Under the pieces are notes generated by a model. That model was not told the origin of the DNA. It ran no database searches and saw only the letters and a program-made list of their open reading frames with translations. A stretch of 64,000 bases of DNA, from assembly GCF_004208635.1 (NCBI RefSeq), contig NZ_CP035806.1, positions 1,054,001 to 1,118,000 of the forward strand. The letters run 5' to 3'. Within the stretch, counting starts at the first letter, position 1. Every line of letters starts with the position of its first letter. This stretch comes from Leucobacter triazinivorans (GTDB taxonomy: Bacteria > Actinomycetota > Actinomycetes > Actinomycetales > Microbacteriaceae). The position numbers were made by a program, and so were the translations under genes. Of the stretch, positions 35,496 to 44,226 are shown piece after piece.

Positions 35496-36227
35496 ATGAG
35501 CGCACGGCATGTGCCCCTGCGCGGTGTGCGCGTGGCCGTTTTCGCCGCCGAAACGGGGACGGTCTTACTTGCGACTGCTGCATTCGTACTGAGCTTCACC
35601 GCGCTCCGCGACCTCGCACAACGATCAGGGATCGACCCTGAGCTTGCGTGGCTGTGGCCGTTTATCGTGGACGGCATTATCGTCGTGGCAACGGTTAGTG
35701 TGTTCGCTCTCGCGGGCACACGGGTGGTCTGGTACCCGTGGATGCTGCTGATTCTCGGTGCAGCGGTGTCGGTCGTGGCGAACGCGATCCATGCTGTCGT
35801 TGCGGCAGAACCTGGTGCGCCCCCGATACTTGCGGCATCGGTCGCGTCCGTTCCGCCGATTGTGCTGGTTGCTTCGACTCATCTCACCGCCGTCCTGATC
35901 CGCCACAACCGCACCATCTATGCCGTCGCGACCGCGGCGAGCGACGTGCCAGAACCTATTGTGCCCACGACCGTATCTCGTACAGGTGACTCTCCTTCTA
36001 GCGTCACTGCTGAAGGTGGCGATGCGGGTGCCGCGAGCAGCGAGCCGTCTATGACGCAGCATACGCCTGTGCAGGAGACGGGGTCCGACTCACGCCGCGA
36101 ACTGGGATCCCAGCTTTGGGCGGAGGGGCTGCGCAAAGCCGAGATTGCTCGCTTGCTGGGAGTGAACCGCAGCACCGTAACTAGATGGAATCTGCCCGAC
36201 TTGCCTGAACAGGAGAACGCAGCATGA
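35496..36227 (+). CDS. DUF2637 membrane protein with C-terminal helix-turn-helix
   Basis: A protein of about 243 residues from ATG 35496; the frame opens earlier, at 35391, and the start is not certain. Four hydrophobic segments form the DUF2637 pattern (TALRDLAQRSGIDPELAWLWPFIVDG, then WYPWMLLILGAAVSVVANAIHAV and PPIVLVASTHLTAVLI). This family is common on actinobacterial plasmids and ICEs and is thought to relate to SpdB spread proteins. The tail holds a short HTH (LRKAEIARLLGVNRSTVTRW). Its stop overlaps the next start by 4 bp (ATGA), marking the beginning of the right backbone operon. Confidence 0.82.
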   Translation: MSARHVPLRGVRVAVFAAETGTVLLATAAFVLSFTALRDLAQRSGIDPELAWLWPFIVDGIIVVATVSVFALAGTRVVWYPWMLLILGAAVSVVANAIHAVVAAEPGAPPILAASVASVPPIVLVASTHLTAVLIRHNRTIYAVATAASDVPEPIVPTTVSRTGDSPSSVTAEGGDAGAASSEPSMTQHTPVQETGSDSRRELGSQLWAEGLRKAEIARLLGVNRSTVTRWNLPDLPEQENAA

Positions 36228-36742
36228 CTACTGACCTCTCGTCCTACGATCCTGCTCGCTCCGACGTCCTCACCTCGTGGCGTTTCAACCCTTACCGCTT
36301 CCCGCCGCGTCTTGTGCTCTCCTATTTCGAGGTCGTCGAGGGCGAGTTCGTCTATGACGTGGAGCGCTGGGCAGGGCGCCGAGAAGGGCCCTACCTGGAT
36401 GCGACGGCCGTTGAAGACCCTAGAGAACTCGTTACTGAGACCTCGATGGCCGAGGACGCTCCAGAGTCGGAGGAAGTGGCGGGGCCGAAGCCGGAGAAGC
36501 CTGTCGGGGTGCGGGTGCAGTGGAAGCGCGCGAGTGACTTGATGGCGGATGCCGGGGCGAAGGTCTCTGGGTGGGGGCTCGACTTCACGACTGCGCTCGC
36601 TGAACGAGCTACCGGCCGTGCTGCTCAACCAGTTGAAGAGTCGAGCAGCCCGGCATCTGTTCGACTTGCGCCCGCGAACCGCTACGCGAGCCCTGATTAC
36701 CGGGCGAAGACACCCGTGCCTCCCGAGACGATTGCACGCTAA
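36224..36742 (+). CDS. Hypothetical ICE protein
   Basis: A 172-residue soluble protein overlapping the DUF2637 gene by 4 bp. The N-terminal part is aromatic-rich (FNPYRFPPRLVLSYFEVVEG), followed by an acidic/proline linker (VTETSMAEDAPESEEV) and a C-terminal segment (VQWKRASDLMADAGAKVSGW). No family or motif is recognised. Its position in the tightly packed operon supports it being real and accessory to plasmid-like functions of the ICE. Confidence 0.65.
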   Translation: MTTDLSSYDPARSDVLTSWRFNPYRFPPRLVLSYFEVVEGEFVYDVERWAGRREGPYLDATAVEDPRELVTETSMAEDAPESEEVAGPKPEKPVGVRVQWKRASDLMADAGAKVSGWGLDFTTALAERATGRAAQPVEESSSPASVRLAPANRYASPDYRAKTPVPPETIAR

Positions 36743-36797
36743 CCGCGGCGCTTTTCAGTTCGGAGACCATACACCATACACAGGAGGTATCGAGATC

Positions 36798-37685
36798 ATG
36801 ACCAAGCAACTTCGCAAGCCTGATGATTCCGGCGGGCCTGCGTTTGAGTCTCCCGAGGGGCTGCGGGCCCTGCTTATCCGTCTGCACAAGGCCGGCCCCG
36901 GCTCCTGGCGGCACGACAAGGAGGCGCACGAGCTGTCGAGCTACATCGCACGCAAATACTCGCGGCTCGCCAGGAAACACGGTCTGAACCCGTGGGAGGC
37001 TGTGACGCTCGCGTTCGAGGCGATGCTGCAGGACTCGGTCAGGACGGCGAAGAACCCGTGGGCCGCAATCACCACGATCGTGAAGCTCAAGTGCTATTAC
37101 GAGGAGCGCGCGCAAGGGCTCCTGTGCTCGGTAGACGATGCCAGCGTTGGGGCAGCGACATTCCATGATGCCGAGCGGTTTGCCGACCGTGACCAATCCC
37201 TCCTTGAGTATCGTGCAGAGCTTCGGGCGGCGGAGTCGCCGCTCCTGGCCTCATCCGAGGCCGGCGGCCCCGACTCCGAGGATATTGAGACCGCGCAGAT
37301 GCCGAGCCCGGTCAAGGAGGCGATCTCGAACGCCGTCACGACGTTCGTGCTGCTTGGTTGGCCCCTCTCTCGAGCCGAGGATGTCATCGAGTACATCTGC
37401 CTCACGCTCGGGAGGATGGGGAACCGCGCCTCAGCGATCGAAGCACTGCGCCGCGACACCCACGCGAGAGCCATTCTCGATGTCGGGCGCAAGCCTTGGA
37501 ATGCGGCAGTCTGGGTGATGCTCGGCACCCCGAACGAGGCATACAGTGCGACCAAACGCGGACGCGGCCTGCTTATGCGCCTCGTGCTTGGGGAACCGCT
37601 CGAGGACGTGTTTGCCGATGACGCTCTGGTGCGGAGGATCGTAAAGACCGCCCCCGCACCCCCACCGCTGTCGGGTTTGCCATGA
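36798..37685 (+). CDS. Hypothetical ICE protein
   Basis: A 295-residue protein started at ATG 36798, ten bases after AGGAGG; the open frame upstream of it is a shadow. It is helical and soluble, with EGLRALLIRLHKAGPGSWRH, LSSYIARKYSRLARKHGL, NPWEAVTLAFEAMLQDSVRTAKNPWAAI and a C-terminal LGRMGNRASAIEALRRDTHA. The spacing of Trp/Ala helices suggests DNA or nucleoprotein binding, but no domain can be named. Its stop overlaps the ParB-like gene start (ATGA), so the two are translationally coupled. Confidence 0.7.
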   Translation: MTKQLRKPDDSGGPAFESPEGLRALLIRLHKAGPGSWRHDKEAHELSSYIARKYSRLARKHGLNPWEAVTLAFEAMLQDSVRTAKNPWAAITTIVKLKCYYEERAQGLLCSVDDASVGAATFHDAERFADRDQSLLEYRAELRAAESPLLASSEAGGPDSEDIETAQMPSPVKEAISNAVTTFVLLGWPLSRAEDVIEYICLTLGRMGNRASAIEALRRDTHARAILDVGRKPWNAAVWVMLGTPNEAYSATKRGRGLLMRLVLGEPLEDVFADDALVRRIVKTAPAPPPLSGLP

Positions 37686-38749
37686 GCGGCGAATACGGCC
37701 TCCAACTCGAACGGTCGCTCGACTCGATGCGGATCGTGGACTCGTACCGGGTCGACACCGGCGATATCGACGAGCTCGCCCGCTCGATGGACGAGCACGG
37801 AATCTTGCAGTTGCCGACCATCACCCCCGACGGGATGATCCTCCTCGGCGAGCGCCGCTACCTCGCAGCCCGACGACTCAGCTGGCGCACCATGCCAGTG
37901 TATGTGCGTGCCGGGCTCTCGGATCGGCTCGGGATGCTGCTCTCCCGCCAAGCCGACCACCTGCACCAGAAGCCGCTCAACCCGGTCGAAGCAGCACGCC
38001 TCTACCGTGAGCTGAAGCTCGTGCTCGAGGAAGAAGCCGCCAAACGGAAAGCGGCAACCCAGTTCGGGGCAGGCACCGAAAATGGCGGATTCTCCGGTGG
38101 TCGTGATTCACGACCACCGGAGACGACCCCAACTCAGGCCGGGAAGTCTGCGCGGAAGGCAGCGCAGTTGATCACCGGGAGAGACTCGTCGCAGATGCTC
38201 GAGCGAGTGTGCCGTATAGAGGATCTCGCAGAAGACGCTACCGCCTCTGCCCAGGTGCGCGAGCAGGCAGCAGCGGAGCTCGAACTCATCAGGGGTGGGG
38301 CCGGGGTGAACGCCTCGCATCTGCGTATGAACACGGCGCTCACGCTCGATCAACTCGACCAGCTGGCCGCTGACCCGGCAGAGCCTGAACATCTGCGGGA
38401 GCAGGCCCGCGCAGAGGCCGAACGGGTGCGGGAGTCTGACAGAAAGGCGGCGGAGATGGAGCGCCTCGCGCAGGAGGCCCTCGCCCGCGTGAAACGAGGC
38501 GGTTCCAGTCGCAAGCCGCAGAGCCTCGCCCTTGCCTCGGTGCCAGATCCGGCGGCGTCCAGGCAGTACAGTTCGCGCTCGTTTCTCGTGGTCTGGGGCG
38601 ATCTCGATCAGTGGTGGTTGAACTACGACCCGAAGCAGATGGCGCACGAACTCAACGATGAGGACGTCGCCATGTTCATCCGCGTGGTCGAGGGCAGCAT
38701 TCGTTTCATGGAGCAGCTGAACACCGCACGGAGCACGCTCGCGGCATAG
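37682..38749 (+). CDS. ParB/RepB-like partition protein
   Basis: A 355-residue protein. Residues about 15-80 form a ParB N-terminal (Srx-like) domain: VDTGDIDELARSMDEHGI, LPTITPDGMILLGERRYLAARRL with the GERR CTP/phosphate motif, and LNPVEAARLYREL. The rest is charged and helical with coiled-coil character (EHLREQARAEAERVRESDRKAAEMERLAQEA). No ParA is nearby, so it may act in ICE stabilisation or regulation rather than classic partition. Confidence 0.8.
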   Translation: MSGEYGLQLERSLDSMRIVDSYRVDTGDIDELARSMDEHGILQLPTITPDGMILLGERRYLAARRLSWRTMPVYVRAGLSDRLGMLLSRQADHLHQKPLNPVEAARLYRELKLVLEEEAAKRKAATQFGAGTENGGFSGGRDSRPPETTPTQAGKSARKAAQLITGRDSSQMLERVCRIEDLAEDATASAQVREQAAAELELIRGGAGVNASHLRMNTALTLDQLDQLAADPAEPEHLREQARAEAERVRESDRKAAEMERLAQEALARVKRGGSSRKPQSLALASVPDPAASRQYSSRSFLVVWGDLDQWWLNYDPKQMAHELNDEDVAMFIRVVEGSIRFMEQLNTARSTLAA

Positions 38750-38796
38750 ACTTGCGGCGGCCGGGGTTTTCGGTTCTGGGGCCTTACGTCGTTGGC

Positions 38797-39507
38797 ATGA
38801 CACGACGGAGCCCTCTCGACCCAGTCTCATCCTCTCCGACGGGTAACGGCCCCAGGTTGATGCTGCTGGTGAGCATCATCGTCGCCTGCCTCGCGCTTCT
38901 GGTGGTCGCGACGATCGGCCTGCTGATGGGGCCACCCACCCAGGAACCCGCTCCGATTGTCGGTCAGCGCGAGGGCGCGGCGGAGTCGCGCGATCCTTCC
39001 TCGCAGACGCGGCCGGCACCGGAACTCCCGAAAGTGCCACGCACCGATGATGCGGAACTGTTCGCCCGCGCTGCGGCGGAGGCGATCTTCGTATGGGAGA
39101 CGAGGGCCGGGTTTCAGCCTCGGGAGTATGTGGAGGCGCTGCTCGAGGCCGGAGATGCTGACAGCGGGGCGATGAACGGGCTGGTGCAGGATCTCACCGC
39201 CTATCTGCCGACGCCGGAGGCGTGGGTGGAGTTGCAGAAGTACGAGACCTCGCAGTCGCTCACCATCGACCGGCTCTGGGTGCCGGATCGGTGGCAGGAC
39301 GTGCTCGATCAGGCCCGCGAGGGTACGATCCTGCCCGGTACCGTCGCCTACACCGTCGAGGGCACCCGGCACCGCTCCGGTGTGTGGGTGGGCGAAGTCG
39401 TCACGACAGAGCACCCGGTCTCGTTCACGTTGTTCGTCACCTGCGCGCCGACATATGAGTCGTGTCGCCTGGAACGCCTGACCGCGCTCGATCAGCCGCT
39501 GCGATAA
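38797..39507 (+). CDS. Single-pass membrane protein of the transfer operon (VirB8-like topology)
   Basis: A 236-residue protein from ATG 38797. A cytoplasmic N-terminus is followed by one TM segment (about 22-42, LMLLVSIIVACLALLVVATI) and an extracytoplasmic domain of about 190 residues after a Pro/Glu-rich linker. Two cysteines near the end (CAPTYESC) may form a disulfide outside the cell. Topology and position directly before the peptidase and TrbL-like genes fit a VirB8/TraM-type scaffold component, but sequence identity to that family is not obvious. Confidence 0.7.
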   Translation: MTRRSPLDPVSSSPTGNGPRLMLLVSIIVACLALLVVATIGLLMGPPTQEPAPIVGQREGAAESRDPSSQTRPAPELPKVPRTDDAELFARAAAEAIFVWETRAGFQPREYVEALLEAGDADSGAMNGLVQDLTAYLPTPEAWVELQKYETSQSLTIDRLWVPDRWQDVLDQAREGTILPGTVAYTVEGTRHRSGVWVGEVVTTEHPVSFTLFVTCAPTYESCRLERLTALDQPLR

Positions 39508-39514
39508 GGCAGTC

Positions 39515-40249
39515 ATGGGGATGATGAAGGTTGGGGCCGGCGTCGCGCTCATGCTCGTCGCGGTCGGCCCCGGAATCGGCCTGGTGGGGCTCACCGTGCT
39601 CGCCTCGCCGGGCTCCGAAGCATTCTGCATCATCTCGGGGCCGAGCACGAGCACCGGGGGCGGTGAGCCGATCGCGCCGGAGACGCCACCGGAAACCGCG
39701 TCGGTCGTGTTCCCACTCCCTGCTGGCACTTGGTATCGCACCGACCAGTTCGGGTGGCGCGATTTTCCTCCGAGCCCGTGGCATACCGGGGTCGACTACG
39801 CTGCCGCCGACGGCACCCCGATCATGGCCGTCGCCGATGGGATCGTCACCGTCGCTGAGTTCTCCGCAGGTTGGGGTGGGCTCATCGTGATCGAGCACAC
39901 GGTCGGCGGGCAGACAGTCGCGACCGCCTATGCCCATATGTGGCAGCACGGCATCTATGTGTCGCCGAGGCAGAAGGTGAAGGCCGGGCATCACATCGGC
40001 GATGTCGGGAGCTCGGGTCTGAGCACTGGGGCGCATTTGCACTTCGAGGTTCGGTCGGGCGGATCCTATGCGGAGGCGATCGACCCGGAGCCGTGGCTCG
40101 CCGCTCAGGGAGCCATCGACCTGGGCGGGCCGGATGGAGTCAACACGCCCGCTGGCTGCACCCCAGAGGAAGACGAGGCCGGGGCCGACGATCCCGCGTC
40201 TGCGCCCGAAGCTGATGAGGTCGTTGCGGCGCGGGAGGAGAGCCCATGA
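39515..40249 (+). CDS. M23 family metallopeptidase (cell-wall hydrolase of the conjugation machine)
   Basis: A 244-residue secreted or anchored peptidase with an N-terminal hydrophobic segment (about 5-30) and a LytM/M23 domain. Zinc ligands are H90 and D94 (HTGVDY) and H176 (HLHFEV), with H141 as the second catalytic histidine. It would open peptidoglycan for the mating channel. The start overlaps no gene but follows the previous stop by 7 bp, and its own stop overlaps the next start (ATGA). The acidic tail of about 40 residues is not conserved. Confidence 0.9.
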   Translation: MGMMKVGAGVALMLVAVGPGIGLVGLTVLASPGSEAFCIISGPSTSTGGGEPIAPETPPETASVVFPLPAGTWYRTDQFGWRDFPPSPWHTGVDYAAADGTPIMAVADGIVTVAEFSAGWGGLIVIEHTVGGQTVATAYAHMWQHGIYVSPRQKVKAGHHIGDVGSSGLSTGAHLHFEVRSGGSYAEAIDPEPWLAAQGAIDLGGPDGVNTPAGCTPEEDEAGADDPASAPEADEVVAAREESP

Positions 40250-40512
40250 TCGTGTTCCCCGACTTTAGCGGCCTCACAGGGATCAGCACCTTGCAGGAGG
40301 TCGTCGGTGCTGCGCTCATGTTCGTGCTCATCGTGAGCGTACTCATGCTCGTCGTCTCGGCCGTCGCGTGGGGTGTGGCGTCGTCTGCTGGGAACCCGCA
40401 GACCGCTGCGCGCGGGCGGGTTGGGGTGCTCGTGTCGCTCGGCGGGGCTCTCATGTCGGGCGCGGCCATGACCATCGTGAACACCCTCATCTCCTACGGC
40501 CAAACCCTCTAA
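40246..40512 (+). CDS. Small two-TM protein of the transfer operon (DUF6112-like, paralog 1)
   Basis: An 88-residue protein with two hydrophobic segments (about 18-43 and 63-80) and a short basic loop (NPQTAARGRVGV). It shares an overall pattern with the following gene: FSGL.G...L..VVGA..M, NP....GR.GVL, GGA..L.N, GQ. Tandem small two-TM proteins before a TrbL-like gene hold the position of VirB2-type pilins or VirB3 proteins in secretion operons. DUF6112 is my recollection of the family name, not a search result. Confidence 0.75.
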   Translation: MIVFPDFSGLTGISTLQEVVGAALMFVLIVSVLMLVVSAVAWGVASSAGNPQTAARGRVGVLVSLGGALMSGAAMTIVNTLISYGQTL

Positions 40513-40596
40513 CCGCCCCTCCCTGTCTCTCCCTTTTCGGGCTGCTTCCCGAACGTCATTGGCAGCACAGCCCAATTACCTGACAGGAGTCCCACC

Positions 40597-40866
40597 GTGA
40601 TTGACATCGACCCGAATTCGAGCGGATTGCCCGGCCTCGACGCTCTGCGAACAATCGTGGGCGCGGTGATGATGTTCGGCCTCGTGCTCGCCGCGCTCGG
40701 TTTGATTGTCAGCGCCGTGGTCTGGGCGTTCGGGGCGAACTCATCGAACCCGCACCTGAGTGGGCGCGGGAAGACCGGCGTGCTGATCTGCTGCGGGGCT
40801 GCGGTCTTGTGTGGCGGCGCGGTGACGCTGATCAATTTCTTCTGGGATGTCGGGCAGTCGATCTGA
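40597..40866 (+). CDS. Small two-TM protein of the transfer operon (DUF6112-like, paralog 2)
   Basis: An 89-residue protein started at GTG 40597 behind ACAGGAG. Two TM segments (about 18-43 and 62-81) flank a loop (NPHLSGRGKTGVLICC). It is a paralog of the gene at 40246-40512 and ends in the same GGA.TLIN...GQS pattern, but has a CC pair in the second helix. Its stop overlaps the TrbL-like start (TGATG). The 84 bp between the paralogs hold no feature beyond the ribosome site. Confidence 0.77.
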   Translation: MIDIDPNSSGLPGLDALRTIVGAVMMFGLVLAALGLIVSAVVWAFGANSSNPHLSGRGKTGVLICCGAAVLCGGAVTLINFFWDVGQSI

Positions 40867-42227
40867 TGGATCTCTGCGAACTGCCGATCCTTTCGGCCCT
40901 CTGTATCGCCCGAGACGAGGCCACTGCGATGATCGCCGCAGCCCCGTTCCTGTTCATCGCACACGCCGTGGGTGAAGCGGCGGGCTGGTTCATCCAGGCC
41001 CTGTGGATCGTGTTCGATCAGACCACCCTCGTCGACGTCACAAGCACCGGCTACATTCAGGTGTACAACCTGCTCTTTGGCATCGGGATCACCGTCGCCC
41101 TGCTGCTGTTCTGCTTCCAACTCATCACCTCGGTCGTGCGGCGCGAGCCGGGCGGCCTGACCCGCGCAGGTATCGGGCTTGCAAAAAGCGTGCTCGGCAG
41201 CTTCGTCGCGGTGTCGCTCGTCGCGTTGGCGCTCGAGATCACCGACCAGCTGTGCATCGGGATCGTTCAGGCCACTGGGAACTCGATGGCCTCCATGGGC
41301 GACAAGATCCTCATCCTCGTCACCGCGCTTACCACACTGAACGCGGGGAGCCCGGCAGTCGGTGCGATCGTGACGATCTTCCTCGGTGGTCTCGTCATCG
41401 CGGCAGGTGCGATCGTGTGGTTCTCCCTACTCGTGAGGAAGAGCCTGATTCTCCTCGCCGTAGCACTCGCACCGCTCGCACTCGCCGGTTCCTCCTGGGA
41501 AGCAACGAAAGGGTGGGCGTCGAAATGGGTCATGTTCGTGGTCGCGCTCGTGGTGTCGAAGCTCGTGTTGACGGTGATTCTGTTGGTTGCGATTTCGCAG
41601 ATTTCGGTGCCGATCGCGCTCGATATTCAGGCGATCACCGATCCGCTTGCGGGCATCGTTTTGCTCGCAGTGGCGGCGTTCGCTCCGTACATCACCTATA
41701 AGGCGATCTCGTGGCTCGGCGTCGACTACTACCATGCGATGTCGACCGAGTCCGAGGCGAAGCAGGCCATGAACCGGCCGGTGCCGGTGCCGAACCGGAT
41801 GCCCGGCAATGGTGGTTCGTTGTTCGGCGAGCGCGGCGGCTCCGACAGTGGTGGCGGTAAGCCTCCCCCACAAACGCCTCCGAGCAGTGCTCCGACTGCA
41901 ACCGGCGCCGGCACAGGCGCAGGGGCTGCGAGCGGCGGCGCGACTGCGGGCACCGGGGTCACGGCCGGCGCTGCGGGGGCGGCGGGGCCGATCGGTCTCG
42001 GCGTCGCGGCGGGGGTCGAGATCGTGAAGACCGCCGCGACCGCTGGCCCGAAAGCAGGGTCTGCGGTCGGTGGGCAGGCCGACGGGCACATGGACGCTGC
42101 TTCCACGTCGGGGCAGTCTTCCGCTCCGCCGCCGCAAGCGCCTGGGCGGGTGCCGCCGCCGCGTGCGCTCCCGCCCGGCCCTTCCCAGTCCTCGGGCACT
42201 CCGCCCGTTACTCCGCCGCAGAAGTAA
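40866..42227 (+). CDS. TrbL/VirB6-like conjugal transfer membrane protein
   Basis: A 453-residue polytopic protein. Residues about 20-310 carry six or more TM segments (FLFIAHAVGEAAGWFIQALW, NLLFGIGITVALLLFCFQLI, AIVTIFLGGLVIAAGAIVWFS, LVLTVILLVAISQI). The last 140 residues are a disordered Gly/Ala/Pro tail. An inner-membrane channel core of this kind is typical of VirB6/TrbL. ATG 40866 overlaps the preceding stop, so it is coupled to the small two-TM genes. Confidence 0.87.
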   Translation: MDLCELPILSALCIARDEATAMIAAAPFLFIAHAVGEAAGWFIQALWIVFDQTTLVDVTSTGYIQVYNLLFGIGITVALLLFCFQLITSVVRREPGGLTRAGIGLAKSVLGSFVAVSLVALALEITDQLCIGIVQATGNSMASMGDKILILVTALTTLNAGSPAVGAIVTIFLGGLVIAAGAIVWFSLLVRKSLILLAVALAPLALAGSSWEATKGWASKWVMFVVALVVSKLVLTVILLVAISQISVPIALDIQAITDPLAGIVLLAVAAFAPYITYKAISWLGVDYYHAMSTESEAKQAMNRPVPVPNRMPGNGGSLFGERGGSDSGGGKPPPQTPPSSAPTATGAGTGAGAASGGATAGTGVTAGAAGAAGPIGLGVAAGVEIVKTAATAGPKAGSAVGGQADGHMDAASTSGQSSAPPPQAPGRVPPPRALPPGPSQSSGTPPVTPPQK

Positions 42228-42236
42228 GGAGAGATG

Positions 42237-43688
42237 ATGTCGACGCACGAGTTCGAGCTCGCCAAGGTGCAGTTCTCAAGGCTCACCCGGCGCGGGATAC
42301 TGCTTGGGCTCTCCCTGCCTCAACTCGTCATCCTCGGGGTCGGGCTCGCCGTCGCGGTCATCGCGCTCTACACGGTCGGCGGTACTGGACTTGTCGTGAC
42401 TTCCCCGATCTGGAGCATGTGCGCCTTCGTTGCCACAGTGCCGATCGGCGGTCGGCAGGCGACGGAGTGGGTGCCGATCGTCGGGCGCTGGTTGCAGCGC
42501 CGCGCGGCCGGGCAAACCGAGTACCGTCGCACCCTCATGAGTGCCCGGCCCGAGGGCACGCTCGCGCTCCCCGGTGACGCTGCATCGCTGCGCGAATGGG
42601 TGGACGAGGAGACCGGGGCGGCGATGATCCACGACCCGCACCAGCACCTTCTCACCGCGATCCTCGCCGTGAACCATCCCGCGTTTGTGCTGCTCGACCC
42701 CGGCGACCAGCTGCGCCGCGTCGAAGGCTGGGGCAGGGTGCTCGCCTCCGCGTGCCGCTCGGGGAGGATCGCCCGCGTCCAGGTGAGCGAACGCACCATG
42801 CCCGACTCTGGCACCGGGCTCGCACAGTGGTGGAAAGACCACGGCCGTGCCGATGGCTCCTGGGCGGCAACCACCTACGCCGAACTCATCGAACGCGCAG
42901 GCCCCACCGGGGAGCGGCACGCCACCACCGTCTCCCTCTCGCTCGACCTGCGAGCTGCGGCGCGCGCGATCCGAACCTCCGGGGGCGGCATCCGAGGGGC
43001 GGCGCGAGTGCTGCGGCAGGAAATGGCGACCTTCACGACGGCGATGCGCTCCGCAGACCTCACCGTTGACGGCTGGCTCACCCCCGGCGACGTCGCCCTC
43101 GTGCTGCGTGCGGCCTACGATCCCGCGACTGCTGCCGCGCTCGAACGCCACGGGGATGTCGGCCGCGAGCTTGCCACCGCCGGGCCGGTCGCCGTCACCG
43201 AGAAATGGGATCAGATGCGTTCGGATTCCGCGTTCCACACAGTGCTGTGGATCAGCGAATGGCCCAGGAGCCAGGTATATCCGGGTTTCCTCGCCCCGCT
43301 GGTGCTCTCCACCGGGATCCTCCGAACCATCTCGCTGCACTATATGCCCGTGCGCGCCGATCAAGCCGCACGCGACATTCGCCGAAAGCGCACGGAACTG
43401 ATTTCTGACAAGGCGCAGCGGCAGAAGCTCGGCCAGATCGAGGACGCGGCGACGGCTGCGGAGTATGGCGATGTCGTGCAGCAAGAAGCCGACCTCTCCG
43501 CCGGGCACGGTCTCGTGCGGGTCGTCGGCCTCCTCTCCATCACCGCGCCCAGCGCCGACGAACTCGAATCCGCTGTCGCCGCAGTCGAACAGATGGCTAT
43601 CCAATCCTCGTGCGAGACGCGGCGGCTCGTCGGTCAGCAAGCCCGCGCGTTCGCCGCGTGCGCGCTCCCGCTCGCCCGACCTGTATAG
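42237..43688 (+). CDS. SCO6880-like type IV secretion protein
   Basis: A protein of about 483 residues, recognised as the SCO6880-type family of actinobacterial conjugative elements. A short N-terminal PrgI/VirB3-like part (VQFSRLTRRGILLGLSLPQL) with two TM segments (about 28-65) is followed by a soluble region resembling the N-terminal non-ATPase part of VirB4 (HLLTAILAVNHPAFVLLDP). ATG 42237 is preferred over 42234 for ribosome-site spacing (AAGGAG). The separate ATPase domain is supplied by the gene at 44223, so a VirB4 function seems to be split over two polypeptides. Confidence 0.87.
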   Translation: MSTHEFELAKVQFSRLTRRGILLGLSLPQLVILGVGLAVAVIALYTVGGTGLVVTSPIWSMCAFVATVPIGGRQATEWVPIVGRWLQRRAAGQTEYRRTLMSARPEGTLALPGDAASLREWVDEETGAAMIHDPHQHLLTAILAVNHPAFVLLDPGDQLRRVEGWGRVLASACRSGRIARVQVSERTMPDSGTGLAQWWKDHGRADGSWAATTYAELIERAGPTGERHATTVSLSLDLRAAARAIRTSGGGIRGAARVLRQEMATFTTAMRSADLTVDGWLTPGDVALVLRAAYDPATAAALERHGDVGRELATAGPVAVTEKWDQMRSDSAFHTVLWISEWPRSQVYPGFLAPLVLSTGILRTISLHYMPVRADQAARDIRRKRTELISDKAQRQKLGQIEDAATAAEYGDVVQQEADLSAGHGLVRVVGLLSITAPSADELESAVAAVEQMAIQSSCETRRLVGQQARAFAACALPLARPV

Positions 43689-43719
43689 ACCCCTACCCCT
43701 GTTCAAGAAGGAGTATCCG

Positions 43720-44226
43720 ATGCCCGATTCCCGCCCGCAGGTCGACCGCGCAGAGGCAGCCTACAACGCGCTCCGAGACCTTGCGCACACCGTCAGAGAT
43801 ACCCCGCCAACGCAGTTGTATGAACTCAACCGTGAGCTATTGGGGATAGCCCGCCTGGTCCCGGACGTACTCAGGAAGGTCAGTGCGCTCGCGCTCGCCC
43901 GGAGCGACGAGGCCGTCCTCGACTCGTCCACGCCTGGCGGGTCTGGCAAGGGCGAAGTCGAACGGGCGGCCCGTCGCCTGCTCGCCGCGTCGGAACTCAT
44001 CGATGCCGCCGAGTCGAACCTCGACCGTGCATCGCAGGCGCTCTCCGTGCTCGTCTGGCACCCCGAGAAGACAGACTCCGCTCCGACGCTCAGGGAACCT
44101 CAGATGACCGCTGCGCGACATGGGCAAGGGACGTCACCGTCGACGCCCGTGTCTTCGCCTGTACTGGCCGGGCCTCCTCGTCCGCTTCGCAGTCCGTCGC
44201 AGGGTGTTCCGGGGCTGAGTAGATGA
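43720..44226 (+). CDS. Hypothetical protein of the transfer operon
   Basis: A 168-residue helical protein starting at ATG 43720 after AAGAAGGAG. Regular helices (DRAEAAYNALRDLAHTVRD, YELNRELLGIARLVPDVLRK, EVERAARRLLAASELIDAAE) are followed by a Ser/Pro-rich tail. There is no membrane segment. It overlaps the VirB4-like ATPase start by 4 bp and so is likely a partner or small stabiliser of that ATPase. Function unknown. Confidence 0.68.
   Translation: MPDSRPQVDRAEAAYNALRDLAHTVRDTPPTQLYELNRELLGIARLVPDVLRKVSALALARSDEAVLDSSTPGGSGKGEVERAARRLLAASELIDAAESNLDRASQALSVLVWHPEKTDSAPTLREPQMTAARHGQGTSPSTPVSSPVLAGPPRPLRSPSQGVPGLSR

Noticed and set aside
42276..43706. 476-codon minus-strand frame
   Set aside because: Antisense shadow of the SCO6880-like gene without conserved features.
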